NCBI GenBank assembly: GCA_021775315.1
Contig: JAJFIC010000086.1
Coordinates: forward strand, 1 to 41,929
Length of the DNA: 41,929 nt
Origin: Paracoccaceae bacterium
GTDB lineage: Bacteria; Pseudomonadota; Alphaproteobacteria; Rhodobacterales; Rhodobacteraceae
Direction: 5' to 3'
The notes under the pieces were generated by a model that did no database searches, was not told the DNA's origin, and was given only the letters and a program-made list of their open reading frames with translations. Position numbers and translations under genes: made by a program. Positions 1-9,277 of this stretch are shown here, in pieces (position 1 is the first letter of the stretch; each line of letters opens with the position of its first letter).

Positions 1-1
1 G

Positions 2-181
2 GTTGGGATGAACCGGGCACTTGATGCCTCTGTAGAAACCGTGTTTTTGATGGCAGACGCCAATCATCAGGCGATTGCCTCGAAATTGGTCAAGGAAATT
101 GCCCGTCTGGGCGGGGATATTCGCAAATTCGTGCCAGAATCGGTGCGACTTGCCCTTTTGGAAAAATACGCGACGCGTTAA
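2..181 (+). CDS. coaD: Phosphopantetheine adenylyltransferase, C-terminal part
   Basis: Only the last 59 codons and the TAA stop are inside the window; the gene begins upstream. The readable tail contains ETVFLMAD, then IASKLVKEIARLGGDI and KFVPESV, which match the conserved C-terminal segment of CoaD (typically E-T-V-F-L-M..., I-S-S-x-x-V-R-E-I-A-x-x-G-G-D, F-V-P-x-x-V). CoaD makes dephospho-CoA from 4'-phosphopantetheine and ATP, the penultimate step of coenzyme A synthesis, in the cytoplasm. It lies 66 bp upstream of a cyclophilin gene on the same strand and may share its transcript. The identification rests on the tail only; the nucleotide-binding (T/H)xGH motif would be outside the window. 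Confidence 0.85.
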   Translation, partial: VGMNRALDASVETVFLMADANHQAIASKLVKEIARLGGDIRKFVPESVRLALLEKYATR

Positions 182-247
182 TCTGTCGCTTTCATTGCCC
201 GCAGGTTTTCCCTAGGGTCTCTTGAGTTTAATGAACAGGAGGCCAAC

Positions 248-757
248 ATGGCTGATGCAAACGATCCCGAAAACACAATCATCATCGAACTGAAAGACGG
301 CCCGGTTCACATCGCGCTGCTGCCTGATGTTGCACCGCAACATTGCGCCCGGATCAAGGAACTGGCCCGCGCCGGAGCTTATGACAATGTTGCCTTTCAC
401 CGCGTTATTGACGGTTTCATGGCGCAAACCGGCGACGTGAAAAATGGCAACATGGAAGACAATTTTAACCTGCGTGCAGCGGGTACAGGCGGGTCGGATC
501 TGGCAAATGTTCCGGCTGAGTTTTCAAAGATCCCGTTTGATCGTGGCGCATTGGGTGCGGCGCGGTCACAAAACCCCGACAGCGCAAATTCGCAGTTCTT
601 TTTGATGTTCGCTGACGGTCATTTCCTGAACGGGCAATACACGGTTTATGGCCGGGTGACGCAGGGAATGGATCATGTAGACGCTATCCAGAAAGGAGAG
701 CCGCCAATGAACCCCGATCGGATGATTTCGGTCAAGGTTGCGGCTGATATCTCATGA
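248..757 (+). CDS. ppiB: Cytoplasmic peptidyl-prolyl cis-trans isomerase (cyclophilin type)
   Basis: A 169-residue protein made of one cyclophilin domain with no signal peptide, so it should act in the cytoplasm, catalysing cis-trans isomerisation of X-Pro bonds during folding. The catalytic core FHRVIDGFMAQTGD lies at about residues 50-63 with the catalytic arginine at 52, and the later SANSQFF and GQYTVYGRV motifs complete the active site. The start ATG follows AACAGGAGGCCAAC, a strong ribosome binding site. Its TGA stop overlaps the ATG of the next cyclophilin gene (ATGA), so the two are translationally coupled. The small-domain length and missing insertions fit the PpiB class of bacterial cyclophilins. 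The family call is secure; the client proteins are unknown. Confidence 0.95.
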   Translation: MADANDPENTIIIELKDGPVHIALLPDVAPQHCARIKELARAGAYDNVAFHRVIDGFMAQTGDVKNGNMEDNFNLRAAGTGGSDLANVPAEFSKIPFDRGALGAARSQNPDSANSQFFLMFADGHFLNGQYTVYGRVTQGMDHVDAIQKGEPPMNPDRMISVKVAADIS

Positions 758-1425
758 AAAAAGCCATAATTTCCATTGTTGCCCTGCTGGTCATCCTGAT
801 CGGCGGCTTTATGGGCTACATGTACTTGACCCAACCGGACTTGCCTGCGGTTCCGCCAATTCCGGTCAAAACTTCAGAGGTTGCGCCTAGCGCAACCTCA
901 ACCACCGCCGAGGCAACGGCCCAGGATATCCTTGTGATCGAAGTGGCGGGTGCAAACAGTGGAACTATTGAAATCCTGCTGAATTCGGATGTTGCACCGG
1001 GGCATGTGGCGCGGATCAAGGCGCTGGCCGCTGCAGGCGCTTACGACAACGTGGTGTTTCACCGGGTGATCGACGGCTTTATGGCCCAAACCGGTGACGT
1101 GCAATTTGGCAAGCGTGACGGCGGTGCATTGGGGCAGGCCGGAATGGGAGGCTCAAACATGGACGATCTTACGGCAGAGTTCTCAGATCAGTCTTTTGCC
1201 AAAGGCGTGGTCGGCATGGCGCGGTCGCAAAACCCTGACAGCGCCAATTCCCAGTTCTTCATTATGTTCGCGCCCGCCCCGCATCTGAACGGCCAATATA
1301 CCGTCGTCGGTCGGGTTATTTCCGGGGATGACGTCGTTGACGGCATCAAAAAAGGTGCAGGTCGCAATGGTGAGGTTGTTGAGCCTGATTATATGAAATC
1401 GGTACGCATCAAAACGGACGGCTGA
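754..1425 (+). CDS. Membrane-anchored or periplasmic cyclophilin-type peptidyl-prolyl isomerase
   Basis: A 223-residue protein that starts with a charged MKK and a hydrophobic stretch (about residues 5-27), followed by a Pro/Ala/Thr/Ser-rich linker (about 28-55) and a cyclophilin domain. No clear signal peptidase site is visible, so it is probably an inner-membrane-anchored periplasmic foldase, though cleavage cannot be excluded. The core FHRVIDGFMAQTGDV (catalytic Arg about 104) and the SANSQFF segment are almost identical to those of the gene just upstream, which suggests an old tandem duplication in which one copy gained an export signal. The start codon overlaps the stop of the upstream copy by four bases. 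A short insert (KRDGGALGQAGMGG) follows the core in this copy. Confidence 0.93.
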   Translation: MKKAIISIVALLVILIGGFMGYMYLTQPDLPAVPPIPVKTSEVAPSATSTTAEATAQDILVIEVAGANSGTIEILLNSDVAPGHVARIKALAAAGAYDNVVFHRVIDGFMAQTGDVQFGKRDGGALGQAGMGGSNMDDLTAEFSDQSFAKGVVGMARSQNPDSANSQFFIMFAPAPHLNGQYTVVGRVISGDDVVDGIKKGAGRNGEVVEPDYMKSVRIKTDG

Positions 1426-1554
1426 TCTTCTGTCCGCCGCCAGTAACTAAAAATCCCGCTCAGATGCCGAGATTTCATAACTGCGTGAGCCTATCTATTC
1501 TTATCAAAGACGATCTGCCAAAGTTTCCCTGACGCAACATTCAGGGAAAACCAC

Positions 1555-2529
1555 ATGAGACACATCGTTCGAACCGGGCTGGCCGCAACTGCCCTTAGCA
1601 TATTGGCAAGCGGGGCAATGGCGCAGGTCAATTTCTGGAAACACGAATGGCCGAACACCGATTTCACCCGCACCTCGGTTGATTTTATTGAAATTCTAAG
1701 CGGTGGTCCACCAAAAGACGGTATTCCTGCAGTGGACGATCCGACTTTTCTGAAAGTGGCGGACGAAGATCGGCTGGGTGCTCGTGAACCTGTGATCGCG
1801 CTGGAACTGGACGGGCAGGTGCCGCGCGCCTATCCGATCCGTTATCTGACATGGCACGAGATTGTAAATGATGTGATTGACGGTCGGAACATCACCGTCA
1901 CGTTCTGCCCTTTGTGTAATTCAGCACTGGTGTTTGATGGTCAGGTGAACGGCAAATTGCGCACCTTTGGGGTTTCCGGCAAGCTTAGAAACTCTGACAT
2001 GGTGATGTATGACCGCCAAACCGAAAGCTGGTGGCAACAAGCCATTGGCGAGGGCATCGTTGGCGAACATATGGGCGATCAGTTGACGCAATTGCCAAGC
2101 TGGATGGAAAGCTGGGCCGAGTTCAAAGAACGTAACCCCAACGCTTTGGTGATGGATCAACCCCGTGCGGGCCGTCCTTATGGGCGCAATCCCTATGTCG
2201 GTTATGACGGATCAACGCGACCGTTTTTGTACAACGGCGAAATGCCGCCACACGGCATTCAGCCATTGGCGCGGGTCATCAAGGTCGGCACGCGTGCCTG
2301 GCCGATGGAGCGGATGCGTGAAATCGAACAGATCACCGAGGCCGGTGTGACCATCACATGGAAAGCAGGCCAGGCATCAGCGCTTGATTCCGCACAGATC
2401 GAAAAAGGCAAAGACGTCGGTACGATCCGGGTCCGCGATGCGGCGGGCAAGGACATGCCCCATGACGTGATGTTCGCCTTTGCCTTTCACGCGTTTCATC
2501 CCGATGGCGACTGGATGCTGGGCAACTAG
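1555..2529 (+). CDS. Exported DUF3179-family protein
   Basis: A 324-residue protein with a clear Sec signal peptide (basic MRHIVRTG, hydrophobic core, cleavage probably after AMA at about residue 23). The mature part carries the DUF3179 hallmarks: repeated ALELDGQVPRAYPIRYLTWHEIVND, then TFCPLCNSALVF with Cys118 and Cys121, then FGVSGKLRNSDMVMYDRQTESWWQQ. The biochemical function of this family is not established; the conserved CPLC pair suggests metal or redox chemistry, which is inference. A 129-bp gap separates it from the cyclophilins, and a strong palindrome lies just after its stop, so it is probably transcribed alone. It faces tyrS tail to tail. Confidence 0.88.
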   Translation: MRHIVRTGLAATALSILASGAMAQVNFWKHEWPNTDFTRTSVDFIEILSGGPPKDGIPAVDDPTFLKVADEDRLGAREPVIALELDGQVPRAYPIRYLTWHEIVNDVIDGRNITVTFCPLCNSALVFDGQVNGKLRTFGVSGKLRNSDMVMYDRQTESWWQQAIGEGIVGEHMGDQLTQLPSWMESWAEFKERNPNALVMDQPRAGRPYGRNPYVGYDGSTRPFLYNGEMPPHGIQPLARVIKVGTRAWPMERMREIEQITEAGVTITWKAGQASALDSAQIEKGKDVGTIRVRDAAGKDMPHDVMFAFAFHAFHPDGDWMLGN

Positions 2530-2555
2530 GCGCGATCAGACACCGTGGAAAACGT

Positions 2556-2605
2556 ACCAGAGTTTGCATGCAAACTCTGGTGCCTCCGGCGGGAGTATTT
2601 TTTGC
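2556..2605 (+). terminator. Perfect 26-bp palindrome followed by a T-rich GGGAGTATTTTTT motif
   Basis: Positions 2556-2581 are a perfect inverted repeat (half-site ACCAGAGTTTGCA, no spacer). It is followed by GCCTCCGGC and then GGGAGTATTTTTT at 2591-2603. It sits between the convergent DUF3179 gene and tyrS and is probably a transcription terminator for the plus strand; the palindrome could also act on the minus strand. The GGGAGTATTT-type tail recurs in the window near 26,713 and 38,460. Confidence 0.6.
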
Positions 2606-2618
2606 AATAAAGAAGCTG

Positions 2619-3869
2619 TTAGTCGCTTAAAGACACCAGCGCGTGTTTCTTTCTGCCAGCCGAAAGTTTCAGCCCGGCGGTGATATCCTCGGCTGTATAG
2701 ATCACGATCTCAGAAACCGTCTGATCATTGATTTTCGCCCCACCGCCGGAAATCAGGCGCTTTGCCTCTTTTCCCGATGCAGCCAGTCCGGCCAACACAA
2801 ATAACGCAGCGTTCGAGACACCGTCACCGATATCGGTCCGCGACAGCGATATGGTGGGCAAATCATCGCCAATGCCGCCCTTTTCAAACACTTCGCGCGC
2901 GGTCGCCTCTGCTGCGGCGGCGGCTTCGGTGCCGTGGGCCAGTGTCGTTACCGCATTGGCCAGCGTGATTTTGGCCTGATTGATTTCCTGACCTTCAAGC
3001 CCGCCCAAGCGGTCGCATTCATCAACCGGCAGTTCGGTGTAAAGCTTAAGGAACCGACCGACATCAGCATCAGTCGTGTTGCGCCAGAACTGCCAGAATT
3101 CATAAGGGCTGCGCATGGCGGCGTTCAGCCAGACCGCGCCATCGGCGGATTTGCCCATTTTCTTGCCGTCTGATGTGGTCAACAGATGCGAGGTCAGGCC
3201 GTAAACCTCGCGATCAAGCACACGCCGGGTCAGGTCTATACCGTTGACGATATTGCCCCATTGGTCTGAACCACCCATTTGCATCAGGCAGCCATAGCGG
3301 CGGTTAAGTTCCATGAAATCATAGGCTTGCAGGATCATATAGTTGAACTCTAGGAAAGACAGCGATTGTTCGCGGTCGATCCGGGATTTGACACTTTCAA
3401 ACGCCAGCATCCGGTTGACCGAAAAATGCCGGCCAATGTCGCGCAGAAATTCAAGGTAATTCAAACCGCTCAACCATTCGTCATTATTGACCATGACCGC
3501 ATCGGTCGCACTGTCACCAAACGTGACGTAAGACGAAAACACGGATTTGATGCCGTCGATGTTTTCGGCGATCTGCGCCTCGGTCAAAAGCGGGCGCTCA
3601 TCTGCGCGAAAGGACGGATCCCCAACCTTGGTGGTGCCGCCGCCCATCAGGACCAGCGGTTTGTGTCCGGTCTTTTGCAGCCAGCGAAACATCATGATCT
3701 GAATAAGACTGCCGACATGCAGCGACTTTGCGGTCGCGTCAAACCCGATATAGGCCGGCACCACACCCGCCATCAGCGCGTCGTCAAGGCCGTGCAGGTC
3801 TGTGCAATCGGCCATGAATCCGCGTTCCAGCATGACATGCAGAAAGTCGGATTTTGGGTGGTATGTCAT
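2619..3869 (-). CDS. tyrS: Tyrosyl-tRNA synthetase
   Basis: A 416-residue class I aminoacyl-tRNA synthetase that charges tRNA-Tyr in the cytoplasm. The HIGH-type motif is seen as HVGSL near residue 50, the tyrosine-recognition region as the QAYDFMELN and [15 protein letters not shown] segments, and the KMSKS motif as KKMGKS. The C-terminal part ([13 protein letters not shown] onwards) is a typical S4 RNA-binding domain. I prefer the internal ATG at 3869 (MTYHPKSDF...), which matches the usual N-terminus; an in-frame ATG at 3887 would add six residues. It is divergent from anmK, with about 90 bp between starts. No T-box leader or other tRNA-sensing structure is visible upstream. Confidence 0.96.
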   Translation of the reverse strand: MTYHPKSDFLHVMLERGFMADCTDLHGLDDALMAGVVPAYIGFDATAKSLHVGSLIQIMMFRWLQKTGHKPLVLMGGGTTKVGDPSFRADERPLLTEAQIAENIDGIKSVFSSYVTFGDSATDAVMVNNDEWLSGLNYLEFLRDIGRHFSVNRMLAFESVKSRIDREQSLSFLEFNYMILQAYDFMELNRRYGCLMQMGGSDQWGNIVNGIDLTRRVLDREVYGLTSHLLTTSDGKKMGKSADGAVWLNAAMRSPYEFWQFWRNTTDADVGRFLKLYTELPVDECDRLGGLEGQEINQAKITLANAVTTLAHGTEAAAAAEATAREVFEKGGIGDDLPTISLSRTDIGDGVSNAALFVLAGLAASGKEAKRLISGGGAKINDQTVSEIVIYTAEDITAGLKLSAGRKKHALVSLSD

Positions 3870-3958
3870 TGGCTTACTTTCATTCATTATGGCGGGCGCA
3901 AACGCGGGCTGGTTTGCGTCGCACCTCTATACTAAGTTGGGCAAAAAAGGAAAGAGCG

Positions 3959-5062
3959 ATGGCACAACAGGACGCGATTTGGGCCCTTGGATGCATGTCT
4001 GGCACGTCAATGGATGGTGTCGACGCGGCCATGGTGCTGACCGACGGGGTTGAGGTGTTTGAGTTTGGCGCCACCGGTTTTCGGCCCTATTCCGATAGTG
4101 AGCGTGATGTGATCAGAGCCGCGCAGGGTGCGTGGCTTGGTGACATTGGTGTGGCTGAGGCCGAGGCCGTGGTCAGGCATGCGCATGCTGAATTGATCGC
4201 ACGTTTTGGCGGGGTCGAGCTGGTCGGCTTTCACGGCCAGACTTTGGCGCATGATCCCGGCGGGCAGGGCACCCATCAGACCGGCGACGGGGCGGCGTTG
4301 GCGCAGCAGATCGACCACAATGTCGTTTGGGATTTCCGCAGCGCCGATGTGGCGGCTGGCGGGCAGGGCGCGCCATTGGCCCCGTTTTATCATTTCGCGC
4401 TTGCGCGGCGTCTGGGCTTGGGGCCGATTGCGTTTCTTAATCTTGGCGGGGTCGGCAACGTCAGCTTTGTTAATCCTTTTGCAGCAACGGCGGATGTGCC
4501 GCGTGCTTTGCTTGGCTTTGATACCGGGCCCGCCAACGCGCTGATGGATGATTTTGTCAAAGAGCGCACCGGGCTTGCCTGTGATTACGGCGGCGCAATG
4601 GCAGCAGCCGGGCGGGTGGATCAGGCCTTGGTTTCGTCGTTCCTTGAGGGGGGATACTTCGCAAGAAAGCCCCCTAAGTCGTTGGACCGGAACGATTTTG
4701 CTGATCTGGTCGATGCCGTCGCGGGCTTATCTGATCTCGACGGGCTTGCCACCCTTGCTGCGGCCACAATCGGTGCGGTTCGTCGCGCGTTTGACTATGC
4801 GCCCAAGGGGTTGGAAAAAGTGTTGGTCTGTGGCGGTGGTCGTAAGAACACCCATTTGATGCAAGGGCTGAAAGTGGCGCTAAATACCCCGGTTGAGGAT
4901 ATTGATGACGCGGGTTTTGATGGTGATATGTTAGAGGCGCAGGCGTTTGCCTATCTGGCGGTGCGGGCGCAAAAGGGGCTGAGCTTGTCGGCACCGGGCA
5001 CCACTGGTGTCAAAACGCCCCTGACCGGTGGGCGGCTAAGCCTACCGGGGCATGTTCATTGA
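3959..5062 (+). CDS. anmK: Anhydro-N-acetylmuramic acid kinase
   Basis: A 367-residue ASKHA-type sugar kinase that phosphorylates and hydrates 1,6-anhydro-N-acetylmuramic acid to MurNAc-6-phosphate in murein recycling. The N-terminus ALGCMSGTSMDGVDAA is the family phosphate-binding signature; VGFHGQTLAHDP, NLGGVGNVSF, GFDTGPANALMDD and VCGGGRKNTHLM follow in the expected order. The start at 3959 is chosen because AAAGGAAAGAGCG lies just before it and the protein then begins as known homologues do; the frame is open further upstream but that extension overlaps tyrS and is not family-like. It is divergent from tyrS, and ends eight bases before the stop of the convergent cupin gene. Confidence 0.96.
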   Translation: MAQQDAIWALGCMSGTSMDGVDAAMVLTDGVEVFEFGATGFRPYSDSERDVIRAAQGAWLGDIGVAEAEAVVRHAHAELIARFGGVELVGFHGQTLAHDPGGQGTHQTGDGAALAQQIDHNVVWDFRSADVAAGGQGAPLAPFYHFALARRLGLGPIAFLNLGGVGNVSFVNPFAATADVPRALLGFDTGPANALMDDFVKERTGLACDYGGAMAAAGRVDQALVSSFLEGGYFARKPPKSLDRNDFADLVDAVAGLSDLDGLATLAAATIGAVRRAFDYAPKGLEKVLVCGGGRKNTHLMQGLKVALNTPVEDIDDAGFDGDMLEAQAFAYLAVRAQKGLSLSAPGTTGVKTPLTGGRLSLPGHVH

Positions 5063-5069
5063 GGGTGCA

Positions 5070-5507
5070 TTAACCCCCACGCGGTATGTCAAAGCCATCC
5101 GGGGCCATTTGGAACCCGTCAAACTGAAATCCCGGCGATACGGTGCAGCCGACCAACGCCCAGCCATCCTGTGCCCGCGCGGCTTGCCAATGGTGTTTGG
5201 GAACCAGAATTTGCGGGCTTTGGCCGCTCATAACGTCCGGGCCAAGGGTGAAATCATCGGCTGGTCCCTGATCTGAAGCAGCAATCGACAGCGTGAGCGG
5301 TGTGCCCGAATGGAAATGCCAGATCTCATCAGCGTCAACTTTGTGCCAGTGGGACCGCTCGCCGGTTTTCAGCAAATACAGGATGGCCGTGCCTGCCGGC
5401 CGGGCATTCCCGGTCGCTTCAGCGGCCCATGTCTGACGATACCAACCACCTTCGGGATGTGGGGCAAGCGACAGGGCTTTGATGATTTTATCGGCGTCCA
5501 TATCCAA
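5070..5507 (-). CDS. Cupin-fold protein of the DUF985 (cupin_5) family
   Basis: A 145-residue single-domain protein with the motif order of the DUF985/cupin_5 group: LAPHPEGGWYRQTW near the N-terminus, ILYLLKTGERSHWHKVDADEIWHFHSG with the histidines of the metal or ligand site (about residues 44-68), PKHHWQAA, and the closing GCTVSPGFQFDGFQM. Structures of this family show a beta-barrel with a small-ligand pocket; some members are described as sugar-epimerase-like, but the substrate is unknown. It is downstream of eno on the same strand, 108 bp away across a stem-loop, and so may be read through from that transcript. Confidence 0.88.
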   Translation of the reverse strand: MDMDADKIIKALSLAPHPEGGWYRQTWAAEATGNARPAGTAILYLLKTGERSHWHKVDADEIWHFHSGTPLTLSIAASDQGPADDFTLGPDVMSGQSPQILVPKHHWQAARAQDGWALVGCTVSPGFQFDGFQMAPDGFDIPRGG

Positions 5508-5553
5508 ACCTCACCTGTTGAAAAACCATCAACCAGAGCCTTTCCGGTGGAGT

Positions 5554-5579
5554 GTCAAACGCGAAAAGCCGCGTTTGAC
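5554..5579 (-). terminator. Intercistronic stem-loop between eno and the cupin gene
   Basis: GTCAAACGCG (5554-5563) and CGCGTTTGAC (5570-5579) form a perfect 10-bp stem with a 6-nt loop, starting 36 bp past the eno stop. There is no T-run on either side, so it may act as an mRNA-stabilising or Rho-entry structure rather than a classical intrinsic terminator. Confidence 0.45.
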
Positions 5580-5615
5580 GTTCTGGCAAAGTGCAACTGA
5601 TGGTCAGGCAAGTGC

Positions 5616-6941
<1,326 letters not shown>

Positions 6942-6975
6942 TCAGACAAGAGGAAAGGGGCCTAAGCTGCGGCCC

Positions 6976-7842
6976 TTAAGTCGCGGCCCGGTGTCGGCCT
7001 TCGCGGGCGAAAATATACAGCCCCGAGGCAATGACCACAGCGGAACCGATCAAGGTCCACAAATCCGGCCGTTCGCCGAAAACCGTCATGCCGATGGCAA
7101 TGGCCAGCAATATCCGCGAATAGCGAAATGGCGTGATGATCGACACATCACCCATGCGCATAGCAAGGGTCAGGGCGTAATATCCGGCCACGTCCAAAAC
7201 GATGGTGGCAAGAAGGGCCGCTGATTGAATGGGCGAGGGCAAAACTGCCGGGCCGTTTATGGCTAGCAAAACAGCACCGGATGGGATCAGCGCGGCAAAG
7301 CCATAAATTCCCAGACGGATTGACGGCATGTCGCGCGGTGTTGCCCGCGTCGCCAGATCCCTGATCGACAGGCCGACAACCGCCAGCAGGGCAAACAGTG
7401 ATGCCGGTTGGAACCCTGCCAGACCGGGGCGGATAATCATCACCACACCGATAAAGCCGATCAAAGTCGCGCTCCAACGTCGCCAGCCGACCTGTTCTTG
7501 CATGAACAAAGCCGCCCCAAGCGTCACCGCCAGCGGCGTGGCCTGCAAAATGGCCGAGGCACTGGACAGTGGCGTCAGCGCAAGGGCGGTGACAAAGCCA
7601 AAGGTGCCGATCATTTCGCCAGCGCTGCGGATCAGAATAAGTGGCGAAAAGAAATCGCGTTTGAACATCGCGAGGCCGGACATCTTGGCCCAAACCATAA
7701 AGATGGCGGTGCCGCCAAGGCCGATCACAAGCAACATTTCACCGACCGGGATTTCGTCAGAAATCAACTTGATAAACGTGTCCGCCAGCGCGAATCCCGC
7801 CATAGAGACGACCATCAGCACGATGCCGCGAAGGTTTTCCAT
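6976..7842 (-). CDS. DMT-superfamily (EamA) inner-membrane transporter
   Basis: A 288-residue integral membrane protein with about ten hydrophobic segments arranged as two EamA repeats (roughly residues 5-135 and 145-280). The internal repeat motif near the end of each half is seen as PLAVTLGAALFMQEQVGWRRWSATLIGFIGVVMIIRPG and RILLAIAIGMTVFGERPDLWTLIGSAVVIASGLYIFARE, read as separate blocks of the same pattern. Such proteins export or import small metabolites; the substrate cannot be read from sequence. The start ATG follows a GGGGAC ribosome binding site. A weak GGGCC/GGCCC hairpin lies after its stop toward eno. Same strand as eno and the Fur-family gene. Confidence 0.9.
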   Translation of the reverse strand: MENLRGIVLMVVSMAGFALADTFIKLISDEIPVGEMLLVIGLGGTAIFMVWAKMSGLAMFKRDFFSPLILIRSAGEMIGTFGFVTALALTPLSSASAILQATPLAVTLGAALFMQEQVGWRRWSATLIGFIGVVMIIRPGLAGFQPASLFALLAVVGLSIRDLATRATPRDMPSIRLGIYGFAALIPSGAVLLAINGPAVLPSPIQSAALLATIVLDVAGYYALTLAMRMGDVSIITPFRYSRILLAIAIGMTVFGERPDLWTLIGSAVVIASGLYIFAREGRHRAAT

Positions 7843-7895
7843 GTTGTCCCCGGAATTGGATAAGGTTGGTCAGCGTCCCTGACCAGATGGGCAGA

Positions 7896-8318
7896 TCAGT
7901 CTGCACCGCCCTTGTCAAGCGGCACCCCGAACAGTTCCATCTTGTGGCCCTTCAGGGTGTAGCCCAGTTTGCGGGCAATCTTTTCCTGCAAGACTTCCAG
8001 TTCTGGATCGACAAATTCGATAACTTCACCCGTGCGCAAATCAAACAGATGGTCGTGATGCGGCCGGTCAGCGTCTTCAAAGCGGGCGCGGCCATCGCCA
8101 AATTCCAACCGCTGCAGAATGTTGACTTCTTCATACAATTTAACGGTCCGATAGACTGTCGCCAGTGAAATCGCTGAATCGATGACCGAGGCGCGGGCGT
8201 AAATCTCTTCGGCGTCCGGGTGATCTTTGGCGTCTTCCAGCACCTGCGCGATAACCCGGCGTTGGCCGGTCATCCTCAGGCCTTTGGCCTCGCAACGGTC
8301 GATGATGGTTTCGGTCAT
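7896..8318 (-). CDS. Fur/Mur-family metal-responsive transcriptional regulator
   Basis: A 140-residue Fur-superfamily repressor. The N-terminal winged-helix part (about 1-80) contains GLRMTGQRRVIAQVLED and SLATVYRTVKLYEE, the DNA-recognition helix; the dimerisation part has RPHHDHLFDLRTGEVIEFVD with the HHDH metal-site residues. The CxxC pair found after HHDHL in E. coli Fur is absent (D and R/T instead), as is usual in the alphaproteobacterial Fur/Mur group, where the protein often senses manganese rather than iron. It is not Irr-like (no HHxHxH haem-type segment). It sits between a transporter gene and phzF on the same strand; no target operon is adjacent, although a lone iron-binding protein gene lies 5.7 kb away. 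Confidence 0.9.
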   Translation of the reverse strand: MTETIIDRCEAKGLRMTGQRRVIAQVLEDAKDHPDAEEIYARASVIDSAISLATVYRTVKLYEEVNILQRLEFGDGRARFEDADRPHHDHLFDLRTGEVIEFVDPELEVLQEKIARKLGYTLKGHKMELFGVPLDKGGAD

Positions 8319-8395
8319 AGGCTGGCCTTGCTTTTGCTGACACTTCTTTACGCGCCGAATACCAAAGATGGAACCCGCGATGGCGTTTGAACGCT

Positions 8396-9277
8396 TTAAA
8401 AGGTGAACACGCCGCGCATAGTCTGCACCGCGCTTCCGCCGATGGTAACAGAGGTGCAGGTTCCATCCTGAAACCCGGTTGAAACTTTGATTTGCGACGA
8501 TCGCCCCATATCCACGCCCTGATCCACAGCCAGAGTTTGGGCACGGGATTCCAGGTGGCTGAGATAGGCACCAAGGACCGCTGCGGCTGATCCGGTCGCC
8601 GGATCCTCGGGAATATTATTAAGCGGGGCAAACATACGCGCGTTGATCTGATTTCCCACGCGCACATAAAGAAAGATGGCGAACATATCTATATCATTGG
8701 CATATTTCGCCTCGGCCTTGCGAAAATGATCGGTAACAGGGCTGGCCGTAGACAAAACGGCGTCGTCTGATAATTCCACCATGGCAAACGGCAAGCCGAC
8801 CGAAACGATTTGCGGGATGTGGGTCTTGGTCACGACCTGATCCGGCTTGATCCCAAGGCAGCGCGCCACCGTTTCAACGGGAACGTCCTGATGAACCGCC
8901 ATAGGAACTTTGGTGGTGAACGTCGCTGAACAAGGCTGTCCCAGCGATACCTCACACGCAATCGGGCCGACACCGAGTTCCAGAACCATATCAATCTGGC
9001 CACTGGTTTGACCACTGGATTGCGCAATTGCGATGGCCGTGCCTATGGTTGGATGCCCGGCAAACGGGATTTCGTTTGTTGGTGTGAATATCCGAACGCG
9101 CGCCTTATGGGCGGGGTTTTCGGGCGGATAGACAAAGGTGGTTTCGGAAAAATTGAACTCTGCCGCGATGGCTTGCAAGTCACCTTCGGCCAATTGGGTC
9201 GCATCCGGGATCACTGCCAATTGGTTGCCGCCAAAGCGTTGCTGGGTGAATACGTCATAAACCTGATATTGCGTCAT
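8396..9277 (-). CDS. PhzF-family isomerase
   Basis: A 293-residue two-lobed PhzF/diaminopimelate-epimerase-like fold protein. Seen motifs are FTQQRFGGNQLAVI near the N-terminus, FNFSETTFV with the presumed catalytic glutamate (about residue 46), IPFAGHPTIGTA, and DPATGSAAAVLGAYL in the second lobe. Members isomerise small amino-acid-derived or phenazine precursors, but most, including this one, stand outside any phenazine cluster and have unknown substrates. Its start overlaps the stop of the antiporter gene (TAATG), so translation is probably coupled to it. No phenazine genes are present in the window. Confidence 0.92.
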   Translation of the reverse strand: MTQYQVYDVFTQQRFGGNQLAVIPDATQLAEGDLQAIAAEFNFSETTFVYPPENPAHKARVRIFTPTNEIPFAGHPTIGTAIAIAQSSGQTSGQIDMVLELGVGPIACEVSLGQPCSATFTTKVPMAVHQDVPVETVARCLGIKPDQVVTKTHIPQIVSVGLPFAMVELSDDAVLSTASPVTDHFRKAEAKYANDIDMFAIFLYVRVGNQINARMFAPLNNIPEDPATGSAAAVLGAYLSHLESRAQTLAVDQGVDMGRSSQIKVSTGFQDGTCTSVTIGGSAVQTMRGVFTF

